Source of the DNA: an uncultured Oligoflexales bacterium
GTDB taxonomy: Bacteria > Bdellovibrionota_B > Oligoflexia > Oligoflexales > JAPPIL01
Direction of reading: 5' to 3'
Assembly: GCA_958296095.1 (NCBI GenBank)
Contig: OY282434.1
Location: 2,777,894 to 2,841,893, forward strand
DNA length: 64,000 bases
Part shown: piece by piece, positions 19,027 through 27,614 of the stretch
Numbering within the stretch: the stretch's first letter is position 1
How the letters are laid out: each line of letters starts with the position of its first letter
Translations under genes and position numbers: made by a program
The notes under the pieces: generated by a model
The model's input: the letters and a program-made list of their open reading frames with translations, nothing else
Database searches by the model: none
Told to the model about the DNA's origin: nothing

Positions 19027-19095
19027 GTTGTAAGTTCCTCGCAAAATAATAACTTGACTGTAAACATGAATACCTTTAATTGCAAGCCTCTAAGC

Positions 19096-19169
19096 GGCGG
19101 GGTAGCTCAGGTGGTTAGAGCGGTGGTCTCATAACCCACAGGTCGGGGATTCGATTTCCCCCTCCGCCA
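19096..19169 (+). tRNA. tRNA with CAU anticodon (elongator Met, or Ile2)
   Basis: A 74-nt cloverleaf: acceptor GGCGGGG/CTCCGCC with one G-U, D-arm tAGCTCAGGTGGTTAGAGC, anticodon loop CTCATAA and T-arm GGGGATTCGATTTCCCC. The discriminator is A and no CCA is encoded. A normal G1-C72 pair rules out initiator tRNA. The anticodon stem has an apparent T-C mismatch next to the loop. Elongator Met is more likely than lysidine-modified Ile2, but these cannot be separated by anticodon alone. TTGACT near 19053 could be its -35 box. Confidence 0.9.
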
Positions 19170-19386
19170 TTTGAGGTGACGACAGACAATTTCCGACCTC
19201 ATACCTGTGATGGGGTGTGGATGAGTTGCGCAGGATGAACTCTAACTCGACGCGTGCGTTTTCCAGTGGCTGCACGACGATCTTTTCGCACAGCCGTCGG
19301 TTATCCTTGTGCCTATCTCGGCAATTTTCCTTTGTTGTTTTGTTTCTAACAAGTTCCTTCTGTTTTCAATGCTGCATCTCCCCACC
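19170..19386 (-). pseudogene. Possible 3' remnant of a recombinase-like gene beside the tRNA
   Basis: On the minus strand an open stretch of ~65 codons reads DNRRLCEKIVVQPLENAR, then VELEFIL, ending near the tRNA 3' end. The pattern (C-E-x-I-V-V...V-E-L-x-F) recalls the extreme C-terminus of large serine recombinases. There is no start and the upstream part is absent. Tentative. Confidence 0.25.
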
Positions 19387-19878
19387 CTATTTCGCTAAAA
19401 AACACCACAGGAGCGATGCCGCTATAGCAACCATGTAATAGACAAAGAAAATTGCTGGCACTTGGGCTTCTACGACAGTGAATTTGTTGTAGACTTTCTT
19501 GTCTTCACCGCGGCTAAGGTGTTCCCACTCATCAAAATACGGTCTGTATCCGATAATTTTTTCCATATCGTGAATGACTTTGAACTTAGCCCCGTTCATC
19601 GCCTTGTATGACATGATCAGGGCACGCCACACCCAGCAGTTAGCAATCCCCACGACCGAAACACCGACAAGCACAGCCACCGCAAGGCCAGGGCTTACAT
19701 CCTTGATCAAACGTGAGTAAGCAAGGAATGCGATTACCAAAGAAATCAGAGCCGTGTTGATGCTGATAAAGTAGTTATTGGCTGACTGCCGCCGTTGGCT
19801 GATCCTGTCGGCCATCTCGACGTAGAGCTTGTATAGCTCCAGCATGGTTTCTTTGGGTGGGGTGTCTGCTTTACTCAT
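19387..19878 (-). CDS. RipA-like two-helix-pair membrane protein
   Basis: The 163-aa product starts with a soluble helix (MLELYKLYVEMADRISQRRQ), then two adjacent membrane helices (residues ~45-90). A cytoplasmic segment contains KFKVIHDMEKIIGYRPYFDE and WEHLSRGEDKKVY, and a last membrane helix follows. This order, with the ADRISQRR and KFKVIH...EWE motifs, matches my memory of the RipA-family octameric membrane proteins, related in layout to SLATT-type effectors. Its role is uncertain; stress response or defence effector are possible. Single gene downstream of a tRNA. Confidence 0.7.
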   Translation of the reverse strand: MSKADTPPKETMLELYKLYVEMADRISQRRQSANNYFISINTALISLVIAFLAYSRLIKDVSPGLAVAVLVGVSVVGIANCWVWRALIMSYKAMNGAKFKVIHDMEKIIGYRPYFDEWEHLSRGEDKKVYNKFTVVEAQVPAIFFVYYMVAIAASLLWCFLAK

Positions 19879-20269
19879 GAGTTACGCCAATTCCTTGATA
19901 GCACCTGCGATATTCTGACCGTTCCAGCCCACTACACGATCAGCACTGCTACTAAAGCACTCGTGGGGTGTCAACAGCAGTTTCTAAAAAAACAAGAAAA
20001 GCCATCTACGGGGCTATTGCACTTTGTCCTTGCCACCCTACCCACGTGTCCCCGTCATTTTCTGCGGCAACGAGATCGATACCCGTATCTTGCCTAGTAA
20101 GACCGTGCTCAACGTGCCTATCCCCATCCCGCCACAGCTGGACCAGGCAGGTTATCAAGGAAAATTTGCATGCTGAGAGATGCGGGTGATAAAATACTAA
20201 TTGAGCCCCGATGTGGCTACTGTAGCCGCGACCACATTTTAGGGGTATTGCATAATTCACTGAAACAAT
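19879..20269. other. Intergenic region with a hairpin and an unassigned ORF fragment
   Basis: A plus-strand fragment ending at about 20175 reads VPVIFCGNEIDTRILPSK and on to KFAC with no start or family I recognise; it may be gene debris. At 20212-20236 TGTGG...CCACA encloses GGCTAC/GTAGCC, followed by TTTT, a possible hairpin or weak terminator ahead of the glycan cluster. Nothing else seen. Confidence 0.4.
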
Positions 20270-21039
20270 ATGATCAGAGATATGCGTCCAGTCTTTAGCC
20301 ATGATGAGATTATCAACAACATAAAAGAAGATCCTTTTACCGGGAAAAATATTTGGCTTAATCACTATCGGCACAAAGTTGTAACGGAATTTCTTCCGTT
20401 GCCTGTGGGAAAGCTTCTCGACTTTGGCTCTGGAAACGGTTTGTTTTTGTTGTATCTCCTACAATCGCCCCCCCCCCCCCCCCCCACTTATCATTAAGTA
20501 GTTACGATCCTTACATCGAGCCTTTGCCAGCTATTAAACAAAATCCATCAGTGCAAACGTTTGCTCGATTACAAGATATTCCTCGCTATTCTTTTCATTT
20601 GGTAACAGCTTTAGATTGCATAGAACACATCGAAGATGATCGTCAGGCAATACATGACATACACACCCTTCTTAAACCTAATGGGCATCTCCTTATTACT
20701 GTTCCAGCTTTTCAGAGTCTGTACTCACTGTACGATGCTGCAGTTGGACATTATCGTAGATATGATAGGCACAGCATCAGGGTTCTACTAGAAACATCAA
20801 GGTTTTCGGTTCTAAAATCTTCCTACTTCTTCCCCTCTCTTGTGCCTGTAGCAATTTTCAGAAAACACTGGCTTGCCTGCAAAAGATTATTGGGCAGCAA
20901 TAGCTTCAAGATGCACATCCCTAACGATAATTTTCAGATATTTTCCTTTATCAGCCAGCTAGACTTCAGAATTATGAAGATGGTTAACTTCAAGTTTCCG
21001 ATAGGATTTTTCTTGGTGGTCCTGGCAAAAAAATGTTGA
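20270..21039 (+). CDS. SAM-dependent methyltransferase, phase-variable, out of frame here
   Basis: Two frames make one class I methyltransferase. The first (20270-20497) has motif I LLDFGSGNGLFLLYLL, then runs into a tract of 18 C and stops soon after. The second (from the tract to 21039) carries ALDCIEHIEDDRQAI, LLKPNGHLLITVPAF and the typical tail YDAAVGHYRRYDRHS seen in sugar/surface-polymer methyltransferases. Adding one C (19) or losing two (16) restores a single ~256-codon frame joined through a Pro run and HLSLSSYDPY. It is followed by a polytopic glycosyltransferase-like protein and an O-acyltransferase, so it likely decorates a cell-surface glycan under on/off slippage control. ATG 20270 has only a weak ribosome site. 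Confidence 0.85.
20468..20485 (+). repeat. Homopolymeric C tract (18 C) inside a methyltransferase gene
   Basis: Eighteen consecutive C separate the two frames of the methyltransferase. Such tracts change length by polymerase slippage. A sequencing or assembly error in length is also possible. Confidence 0.97.
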
Positions 21040-21048
21040 GAATTCTTT

Positions 21049-22854
21049 GTGCATAACTCATCGCTAAAAACTTCGCATTGCCTGCTTGTCGTCGGAGTGT
21101 TTTCCACCTTTTTCTTTTGCAAAAGTGTAGAGATCAGAAAGCCGTGGATTGTGCCTACCTTTCTCCAGGTCTCGAACTGGCTCGAGCACAAGCAACACAT
21201 CACTGCGGGGTATCTGGCATATACTAATAACTGGATACAGGAAGGCCCACTTAATCTCCGTCTTGGTCGCTATATGTATCCTGCCTCGGTGGAAACTTCA
21301 ACTCTTGCCAAACGTAAATTCCACCCCTCCTATCCGCCAGGTGCAACCACTGCTTTGTTCTTGCTGTTTAAGACCCTCGATGCCACTGGTCTTGTGCCCA
21401 ATATTCAAGAAAAACGCGGCAGCCAATTGTTGGTAGTAATAGCTCTCAACTACGCTTTTCATTTCTTGTTGGTGCTAGTGATGGGGGGGCTGGTGTTTGC
21501 CGTCTGTCGTAAGATAGGCTTTGACAACCTCAACTGCACGATACTTGCATTTATTCCTGCCATCGTTCTGTTCCACAACGCGGGCACACTCTACTGGTTT
21601 CATCTCGTTTACGCGGCGCCGGTAATCATTGTGCCGTTGTTTGTTCTGTATATATTGCTTGAGGTGCTACAATCAATGCAGCTCTCACCGCGACTTCTGC
21701 GTAGCGTGCAAATTGCTCAACCCGTCTTGATGTTTATCGGGATATTTACCAGCTGGTTGTTTGTATTCGTCATCGCAACCGTCTATGTTATGCGTTTCAT
21801 CCGAGATGACATCACCCAACCACGATCGTTGCCGCAAGCTTGGCGTTGGTTGCAGCAGAGCTTTTTCTTCGTTCTACCCGCGGCCTTGGCTCTGGGCATT
21901 TGGATTTATTCAATGGTTTATTATCAGCAACATGTGGTTAGCGAAAGCTTCTTTGAACTACCGGTATCCTCAGGAGGCTTGACCTTTGGCCACAATATAC
22001 TGTTCAAAATGGGTATTTTGGATGAGCAGGGGCAATTACTATCATTCGATCAGGTATTTGATAATTACAGACTTGCTCTTTTTGCCTTTGCCAGCTACGA
22101 ATATGGCCTCAGTGGCGTGCTGAGCATTTATCTCGCCCTTTATCTGGCAATTCGTAATCGCAAAATTGCTCCCCCAAACACTGCCGCCACCACCTATTTA
22201 CTGCTTTTTCTACCATGTTTGCTGTTTAGTATCTGCCTCGTGGTTGATGATTCACATCATCACTTTGCCGCGGTGAAATACAGCCCGGCCTTAGCGATGA
22301 GTTTTATTCTGGTGCCGATATTTATCCTACAGATACTAAAGAAATGCGCGCGCTTGACAGCACTACGAACCCCTGCTGGCCGCGAAATATCGCTGGTGGC
22401 AGTACTTGGATTAGGGTCTGCGATCATCTGGGCCTACTTGCAGATCTATCAAACACCGTCTGTAACCAAGCTATTTAGCCCCCCCGCTTACCACCATATC
22501 CAGATAGGTGAATTTATCAGGAAGCACACCGGATATAACGACGTGGTCTTTTCTAAAGACTACTATCAAGCGCAACTGCCATTTGTTTTGCGAACACATT
22601 TTACCCACAAATTGATGCATTTTGCTGCCAATCTCGATCACGTATATAGCTTCACGAGAGACATCGGTTTAGATTTTACAGTAAATATTTTCTATTATCC
22701 ACAACGCCAACCTGAAATACAGCAATTACAGGATTTTATCGAATCCCATAGCCTTACCACCAACAGTGTCTCGAAGCCCCAGGTGGGAGGCCTGCTGAGC
22801 TTCGATGGCAAACAGTTTCGATCGTGGTATGAGCAAACTCGTGCAGCAAATTGA
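21049..22854 (+). CDS. Polytopic membrane protein, glycosyltransferase (GT-C-like) candidate
   Basis: The 601-aa product has about 11-12 membrane helices. An early periplasmic loop carries NWIQEGPLNLRLGRYMYPAS and KRKFHPSYPPGATT, a YPPG loop reminiscent of polyprenyl-sugar-dependent GT-C enzymes, and the C-terminus is a soluble domain of ~130 residues. No DxD motif is clear, so donor and acceptor are unknown. The start is GTG 21049, 10 bp after the methyltransferase stop, and the gene ends in a TTGA overlap with the acyltransferase. Surface-glycan assembly is inferred from the neighbours. Confidence 0.7.
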   Translation: MHNSSLKTSHCLLVVGVFSTFFFCKSVEIRKPWIVPTFLQVSNWLEHKQHITAGYLAYTNNWIQEGPLNLRLGRYMYPASVETSTLAKRKFHPSYPPGATTALFLLFKTLDATGLVPNIQEKRGSQLLVVIALNYAFHFLLVLVMGGLVFAVCRKIGFDNLNCTILAFIPAIVLFHNAGTLYWFHLVYAAPVIIVPLFVLYILLEVLQSMQLSPRLLRSVQIAQPVLMFIGIFTSWLFVFVIATVYVMRFIRDDITQPRSLPQAWRWLQQSFFFVLPAALALGIWIYSMVYYQQHVVSESFFELPVSSGGLTFGHNILFKMGILDEQGQLLSFDQVFDNYRLALFAFASYEYGLSGVLSIYLALYLAIRNRKIAPPNTAATTYLLLFLPCLLFSICLVVDDSHHHFAAVKYSPALAMSFILVPIFILQILKKCARLTALRTPAGREISLVAVLGLGSAIIWAYLQIYQTPSVTKLFSPPAYHHIQIGEFIRKHTGYNDVVFSKDYYQAQLPFVLRTHFTHKLMHFAANLDHVYSFTRDIGLDFTVNIFYYPQRQPEIQQLQDFIESHSLTTNSVSKPQVGGLLSFDGKQFRSWYEQTRAAN

Positions 22855-24908
22855 ATCTATTTAAAAACAAACACTCGCACACCTATCGTGCCGACATCGA
22901 CGGGTTGCGCGCCATCGCCGTGCTCGCGGTGCTTATTTATCACGCGGGCTTCTACTGGCAGGGTCAAAAACTACTGGCAGGTGGCTTTCTGGGCGTTGAT
23001 ATATTTTTTGTAATTTCCGGCTACTTGATCTGTAGCGTTCTGCTTAAAGAAATAAACGCAGGACAACTTAGCTTTGCCGCCTTTTACGAAAGACGTGCTC
23101 GCCGGATATTACCCGCACTTTTTTTAGTCATGGTCTGTTCAATAATTATCGCCCCCGTACTGCTACCCTCAGCGCCATTGAAAGAATTTGCTGCCAGCAT
23201 CGCCGCCACTAGTGCATTTGTGTCTAACTTTTTCTTTTGGCTACAAGACTCCTACACTGCCGCGCCAAGCTTACGTAAACCGCTGCTGCACACTTGGAGT
23301 CTCGCCGTAGAAGAACAGTTTTACCTGCTGTTCCCCTTGTTCTTATGGCTGGTGTGGAAAAAAATATCCGGCAAGTTTATGCTGGCATTCAGCCTCGTCG
23401 CCATGGTCTCGTTATTATATGCCGAATGGGCTAGCCACTACTTGCCCAGTGCTAATTTTTACCTACTGCCGGCCCGAATATGGGCACTGCTGGCGGGTGC
23501 TATGCTTGCGCACATGCACTCACGCGGGAAGTTTAAGCATCCGCATGGGCTACTAGCTTGGTTGGGTTTGGCACTCGTTGTCGCCAGCTTAGTAGTGTTC
23601 GATGACACCACGAGACACCCGTCTCTGTTGACATTGCTACCAGTTATGGGCACGGTAATGATGATCGCAGCAGTGCCCGCCAGTGCTTATCTTAACAAAT
23701 TGCTGTCCAGCAGACTGATGGTAGGTATTGGTTTGATATCTTACTCTCTTTACCTGTGGCATCAACCTGTGTTCGCCTTTGCCAGAATTTATACAGAGAT
23801 GACGGCTACCGACAAACTTATGCTCATTGCCCTTTGTTTAGTGCTCGCGACTATCAGTTGGCATTACGTTGAAAAACCTTTTCGTCAGCCTGATAAGATG
23901 CCGCGTCGCTCGCTTGTGCGCAACTTAGGTGGTTGCAGCTTGGTGTTGCTTGCTTTTGTGGCTGTGGTCATGACCAGCACGCTGCGTCCGCTAGCGACGA
24001 CGAAAACAACTCCTTATCCGATGTGCTCCGCGCTAAGCAACACCACTCAGAATGGGAAACACTGCCTGGAGCGCAGTCCCCCAGATGCCTGTGTCTTTGT
24101 TGCAGGCAGTGGCAGGCAACATTGGTATCTTGTCGGCGATTCGGTGGCTGGTAGTTTGGCCTATTCACTTTGGCAACACCTCCAAGATAAAGATGCTCGC
24201 CTAGTTGAACTGACAAAAGGTGATTGCCCCTATATTCCAAATATACGGGTGTTAACTGATGGCCGCGTGCGGTGTTCAGAATCTGACAATCGTCTCCGCC
24301 GTAAGCTATTGATGGAGGCAGAGCCTAGTACTGTTGTCATCCACAGTCTCCTGCATATCTATCTCCACGGCAGTCGTCAACGCCCGCATCTAGTATCTGG
24401 TGTCCATACCATGCAAACAGCTACCGATCCTCACCGACATATATCAGAGCTGGAGGCCCGACGTTACGTGCGGCAAGCAATACAAGAGCTACTGCAACAT
24501 GGCCACACGGTGGTGCTGGTCTATCCAATTCACATGGCGGACTTTGATATGCAACATCGGCTGGCAGAATTGGTAAAAATACCACCGCGGCAAAGAAAAA
24601 ACTTACTGGCAGCTGCGCGGTTCAGCAAATCCTATCAGGAGTTCAGAACATTTGCTGACGCGGCCTACCAGATATACGATGCCGTCAGTGATCATCCCAA
24701 CCTGATCCGTGTCCTCCCAGAAAAACTGTTTTGTGATCCCTCCCTATCTGGACGGTGCAAAATTTTCAATCAAAACACCTCTCTCTACACAGATTTCTCT
24801 CACCTTTCCCATTTCGGCGCCTGCCAACTGGTCAATGCGATTTTTGCCGCCCTGCCTAGGCAGATGCATACAGGCAGTGCGCATATTTGCCGCCCCACGT
24901 GCAGGTAG
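22851..24908 (+). CDS. OafA-type O-acyltransferase with C-terminal SGNH domain
   Basis: The 685-aa product opens with the acyltransferase-3 signature YRADIDGLRAIAVLAVLIYH, then GFLGVDIFFVISGYLI and RRARRILPALF, followed by ~10 membrane helices to residue ~375. The C-terminal extracytoplasmic part is SGNH-like: block I VGDSVAGS supplies Ser, and DFSHLSHFG near the end supplies the Asp-His pair. Such proteins O-acetylate surface polysaccharides: the membrane domain passes acetyl groups across and the SGNH domain transfers them. The start is TTG 22851, overlapping the previous stop (TTGA). Last gene of the glycan cluster. Confidence 0.92.
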   Translation: MNLFKNKHSHTYRADIDGLRAIAVLAVLIYHAGFYWQGQKLLAGGFLGVDIFFVISGYLICSVLLKEINAGQLSFAAFYERRARRILPALFLVMVCSIIIAPVLLPSAPLKEFAASIAATSAFVSNFFFWLQDSYTAAPSLRKPLLHTWSLAVEEQFYLLFPLFLWLVWKKISGKFMLAFSLVAMVSLLYAEWASHYLPSANFYLLPARIWALLAGAMLAHMHSRGKFKHPHGLLAWLGLALVVASLVVFDDTTRHPSLLTLLPVMGTVMMIAAVPASAYLNKLLSSRLMVGIGLISYSLYLWHQPVFAFARIYTEMTATDKLMLIALCLVLATISWHYVEKPFRQPDKMPRRSLVRNLGGCSLVLLAFVAVVMTSTLRPLATTKTTPYPMCSALSNTTQNGKHCLERSPPDACVFVAGSGRQHWYLVGDSVAGSLAYSLWQHLQDKDARLVELTKGDCPYIPNIRVLTDGRVRCSESDNRLRRKLLMEAEPSTVVIHSLLHIYLHGSRQRPHLVSGVHTMQTATDPHRHISELEARRYVRQAIQELLQHGHTVVLVYPIHMADFDMQHRLAELVKIPPRQRKNLLAAARFSKSYQEFRTFADAAYQIYDAVSDHPNLIRVLPEKLFCDPSLSGRCKIFNQNTSLYTDFSHLSHFGACQLVNAIFAALPRQMHTGSAHICRPTCR

Positions 24909-24913
24909 TGTTG

Positions 24914-26086
24914 TTAACCTTTTGTTAAATAATTGGCAACTTCTCGGCACATCTCCCGCAAACCGATTGCCTCAACACCGTAACGTGTCGGAAAGCGTTC
25001 TCGTCCGGGATACACGAGGAATGCCCTCTCTGGTTGCACGTCTCGGCAAGCCTGAGTGAATCCTCTGCCACAGCTCGGAGCTTCGCTGCGTTTCACTTCT
25101 ATTGCCCATGGTTTACCCCCACTGCCACGAATAAGCAGGTCGATTTCGGCTCCACCATACGAGCGGTAGTAGTGTGCCTCACAGTGAGGAGAGATAGAGG
25201 ACAGGATATTGTGCACAACAAAACCCTCCCAGCTAGGGCCAACAACTGGGTGACCGAGAAGTTTTTCCTTGTCAGTTATATCAAGTAGCGTGTGACAAAG
25301 ACCGCTGTTCGTCAAATAAATTCGGGGTGACCTCCGAAGGCTCTTCTTTCTGTTTGTGAACCACGGATAAATTTTTTTCACTAGCAAAAGATCCACCAGA
25401 AAATCCACATACCTACTAAGCGTGGGTTTGCTGACAGACAAACTACTGGCAAGAGTGGCTGGATTTATTTTTTGTCCTTGGTAATGTGCTAACATTATCC
25501 ACAGGCGAAGCAAGGTCGCGCGTGGCATAAGTGGGGCGAACTGCGGCATCTCGCGGCTGATATAGCTGGCAATAAAATTTTTGCGCCAATCGTAGCTTAT
25601 CTTGTCAGTGCTTGCTAAAAAACTATCAGGGAAACCACCCCTCACCCACAATTTATCGAGTTTTGTTTCCGGAACTTCCAGTGCATTGAAAGGATGCAGC
25701 TCCAAATGCGCTATGCGTCCCGCCAAACTCTCCGATTGACGCATTAGCTCCATAGAAGCTGATCCCAACAACAAGAAACGCCCCGATCGCAGTCCTCGCT
25801 GCCGTCCACCATCGATCAGTGCCCGTAACACCTTAAAAAGGTCTGGAGAATGGTAAATCTCATCTATAATTACCAGTCGTTGCTCATGCTCCTGCAAGTA
25901 TGAGAACGCATTCGATAACTTCCTGGAATCAGCAGGTGTCTCCAAGTCTAAGTGCAAAGCATCAAAATCAGTAGCGACTGCACGAGCCAGTGTGGTCTTG
26001 CCAACCTGGCGCGGACCGATTAGGGCAACGGCTGGATAGTGCGATAGGCTGGATTTTATCTTTGATTTCAGTATGCTGTCGATCAT
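24914..26086 (-). CDS. AAA_14/DUF4143 family ATPase (copy 1)
   Basis: The 390-aa product has Walker A GPRQVGKTT (residues 24-32), Walker B RLVIIDEIYHSP (~70) and the sensor-like LLLGSASMELMRQ. The winged-helix/DUF4143 C-terminal half shows GGFPDSFLA, SYISREMPQF and the nuclease-like patch GGAEIDLLIRG...WAIEVKRS. The latter has the E-I-D...E-V-K spacing of a PD-(D/E)XK fold. The role of the family is not established. It is a paralog of 56013-57206. It converges on the acyltransferase with 5 bp between them. Confidence 0.9.
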   Translation of the reverse strand: MIDSILKSKIKSSLSHYPAVALIGPRQVGKTTLARAVATDFDALHLDLETPADSRKLSNAFSYLQEHEQRLVIIDEIYHSPDLFKVLRALIDGGRQRGLRSGRFLLLGSASMELMRQSESLAGRIAHLELHPFNALEVPETKLDKLWVRGGFPDSFLASTDKISYDWRKNFIASYISREMPQFAPLMPRATLLRLWIMLAHYQGQKINPATLASSLSVSKPTLSRYVDFLVDLLLVKKIYPWFTNRKKSLRRSPRIYLTNSGLCHTLLDITDKEKLLGHPVVGPSWEGFVVHNILSSISPHCEAHYYRSYGGAEIDLLIRGSGGKPWAIEVKRSEAPSCGRGFTQACRDVQPERAFLVYPGRERFPTRYGVEAIGLREMCREVANYLTKG

Positions 26087-26443
26087 CTGCTAAAGTGCAA
26101 CACACGGTGTTATAATTTCAAGGATAATCTGTAACTGCCCCACGACAAAACAGGTTTTAGAGATAGGTGATGGTGCAGTCACAAGGTGTCTATACCCTCA
26201 GTAGGCTGTTCATTAAGCAATTGTTTTTAGTCGGCAATCCCGACACAGGGGATTAATGCCTCACAGCGCCGCGGAGGGCAAGGTGGAATTAAGACACACG
26301 CAGCTGGCCGCCGATAACCCAGCTGGCATCACCCCTGCAGTTACTCCCGAATGTTGTGGGCAGGGGAAATCTGAGTGGGGCCTTCGTAGTCTGCTAGGAT
26401 GAGGTTTTCTTGCAGGCTGCGCCCTGCTACTAGGGTGGCTGAT
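26087..26443. other. Intergenic region, nothing recognised
   Basis: About 350 bp between the DUF4143 gene start and a small membrane protein gene. TATAAT occurs at 26112 on the plus strand, without a clear -35 partner. No RNA or ORF could be supported. Confidence 0.4.
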
Positions 26444-26650
26444 ATGGGTAATCATCAAGGCAATCGACCGCTAACGAAGAAGGAAGAGCGGCACAAGCTA
26501 TTTAAGCTCATCGCTGCGATCATCGTGGGCAAGCTCATCGGCTACCTCCTCGCTGAGATCGTCATCGGCAACCTCACCACCTTCTTCGTAATTCTACTTA
26601 TCGTGGTAGCCGTGTCGATCGGCATGCTACGTGCCTGCACGGCAGCATAG
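26444..26650 (+). CDS. Small membrane protein, 68 aa
   Basis: ATG 26444 follows AGGGTGG and gives MGNHQGNRPLTKKEERHKLF, then two hydrophobic segments (LIAAIIVGKLIGYLLAEIVI and FFVILLIVVAVSIGMLRAC). An ATG at 26399 would add 15 residues with no ribosome site. Its stop lies at the edge of repeat array 4. No known function. Confidence 0.6.
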   Translation: MGNHQGNRPLTKKEERHKLFKLIAAIIVGKLIGYLLAEIVIGNLTTFFVILLIVVAVSIGMLRACTAA

Positions 26651-27003
26651 GTGATTTTCTCCGTTATCTTGGCACGGCGCAGCGGAGCTAGCAAGCGAGC
26701 GATACAGAAAGCCGTAGCGCAGCGAACGTTCTCACCGTGCCATTCATGGGGCTCTCGGTGGGCAAGAGGTGGAGGCAACCGCCGAGAGGCAAAGACCTTC
26801 CTTAGCACAAGTCTCCGTTGTCTTGGCAGGGAGCGGGGAGCTAGCAAGCGGCAAGAAAGCAGGCGAAGCGAGCGTTACAAAGAGCAGCGTAGCGAGCGAA
26901 GCGAGCTAGGAAGCGAGCGTTACAAAAAAGCCTCGTAGACGAGCGATACAAAAAAGCCTCGCGCAGCGATGAGCTAGGAAGCGAGCGTTACAAAGAGCCG
27001 CGC
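26651..27003 (+). repeat. Mosaic repeat array 4 (plus orientation), left edge of the defence island
   Basis: The array holds pieces of the long module (ctccgttatcttggcacggcgcag; ctcggtgggcaagaggtgg) and several gagctaggaagcgagcg cores, one as agcgatgagctaggaagcga. The last core passes in frame (ELGSERYKEPR) into the Rpn fragment that follows. It is opposite in orientation to the array at 39675. Confidence 0.88.
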
Positions 27004-27015
27004 ATCACTCTGGTA

Positions 27016-27357
27016 TTGGAGATAGAGGAGAGAAAACGGCTCTTGGAACTAGCAACTGACTGTTTCTCTAAATTCAATAGCGATTTCAGTTTAGCGGTGC
27101 TAAAGGGCATCGAGGTGGCGGCTATTAGCAAACAGAAGGATAGACTTATGAACAGGCTCAAGATTGGTCGTGAAGGCTGGCTGGAAGAGGGCATCATCAA
27201 GGGTGAGCAGCAGAAATGCAAGGAAATTGCACTGCGTATGCTGGAGAACGGCATGAGTGTTGCGGAAATTTGCCGCATAACGAATCTCAGTCGCAATGCA
27301 GTGAATAAGTTAGGGCGAGAAAACAGCGAGCCTCGCGGAGCGAAGAAGCAGGCCTGA
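27016..27357 (+). pseudogene. C-terminal fragment of an Rpn-family nuclease gene
   Basis: The 113 residues (DRLMNRLKIGREGWLEEGII, then KCKEIALRMLENGMSVAEIC) match the C-terminal tail of Rpn proteins (TIGR01784/PDDEXK_2): a Lys/Glu/Gly linker, then a helix-turn-helix-like end. The whole PD-(D/E)XK domain is missing and its place is taken by repeat array 4, with the repeat frame continuous with the fragment. The closest relative here is the end of the 57780-58772 gene (IKIGQEGWLEQGFKKGKAEG). It may be dead, or may still express a C-terminal Rpn product. Confidence 0.8.
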
Positions 27358-27581
27358 GTTGGCTGATCGTCCTGCTCGCCGATGGAAACCTGCTGTCATT
27401 AAGTGTTATTGATGATGCAGTTTCAATCACTATCTCTGATAACGGCAAGGGCATTGCTCCTGAAAATATGCACAAGGTAGGCAAGTGAGGTGTAAGCATT
27501 GGTAAGCAAGGCGACACAGGTATCGGCCTTGCCATCATGCCGAAGGTGATTCAGGAGCGCGTACCGATTGAGGCTGGGTGA
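27358..27581 (+). pseudogene. Remnant of a sensor histidine kinase ATPase domain
   Basis: One frame reads VSITISDNGKGIAPENMHK, then a TGA, then GDTGIGLAIMPKVIQE. These are the G1 (DNGKGI) and G2 (G-x-G-I-G-L) ATP-binding boxes of a HATPase domain, split by an in-frame stop and lacking the H and N boxes. It is a decayed fragment between the Rpn fragment and the defence island. Confidence 0.75.
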
Positions 27582-27614
27582 GAGGTATTTCACCAAACCC
27601 ATACATACTCATAT

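Noticed and set aside
19096..19169. Initiator tRNA-fMet
   Set aside because: The acceptor starts with a normal G1-C72 pair, whereas bacterial initiator tRNA has an unpaired position there.
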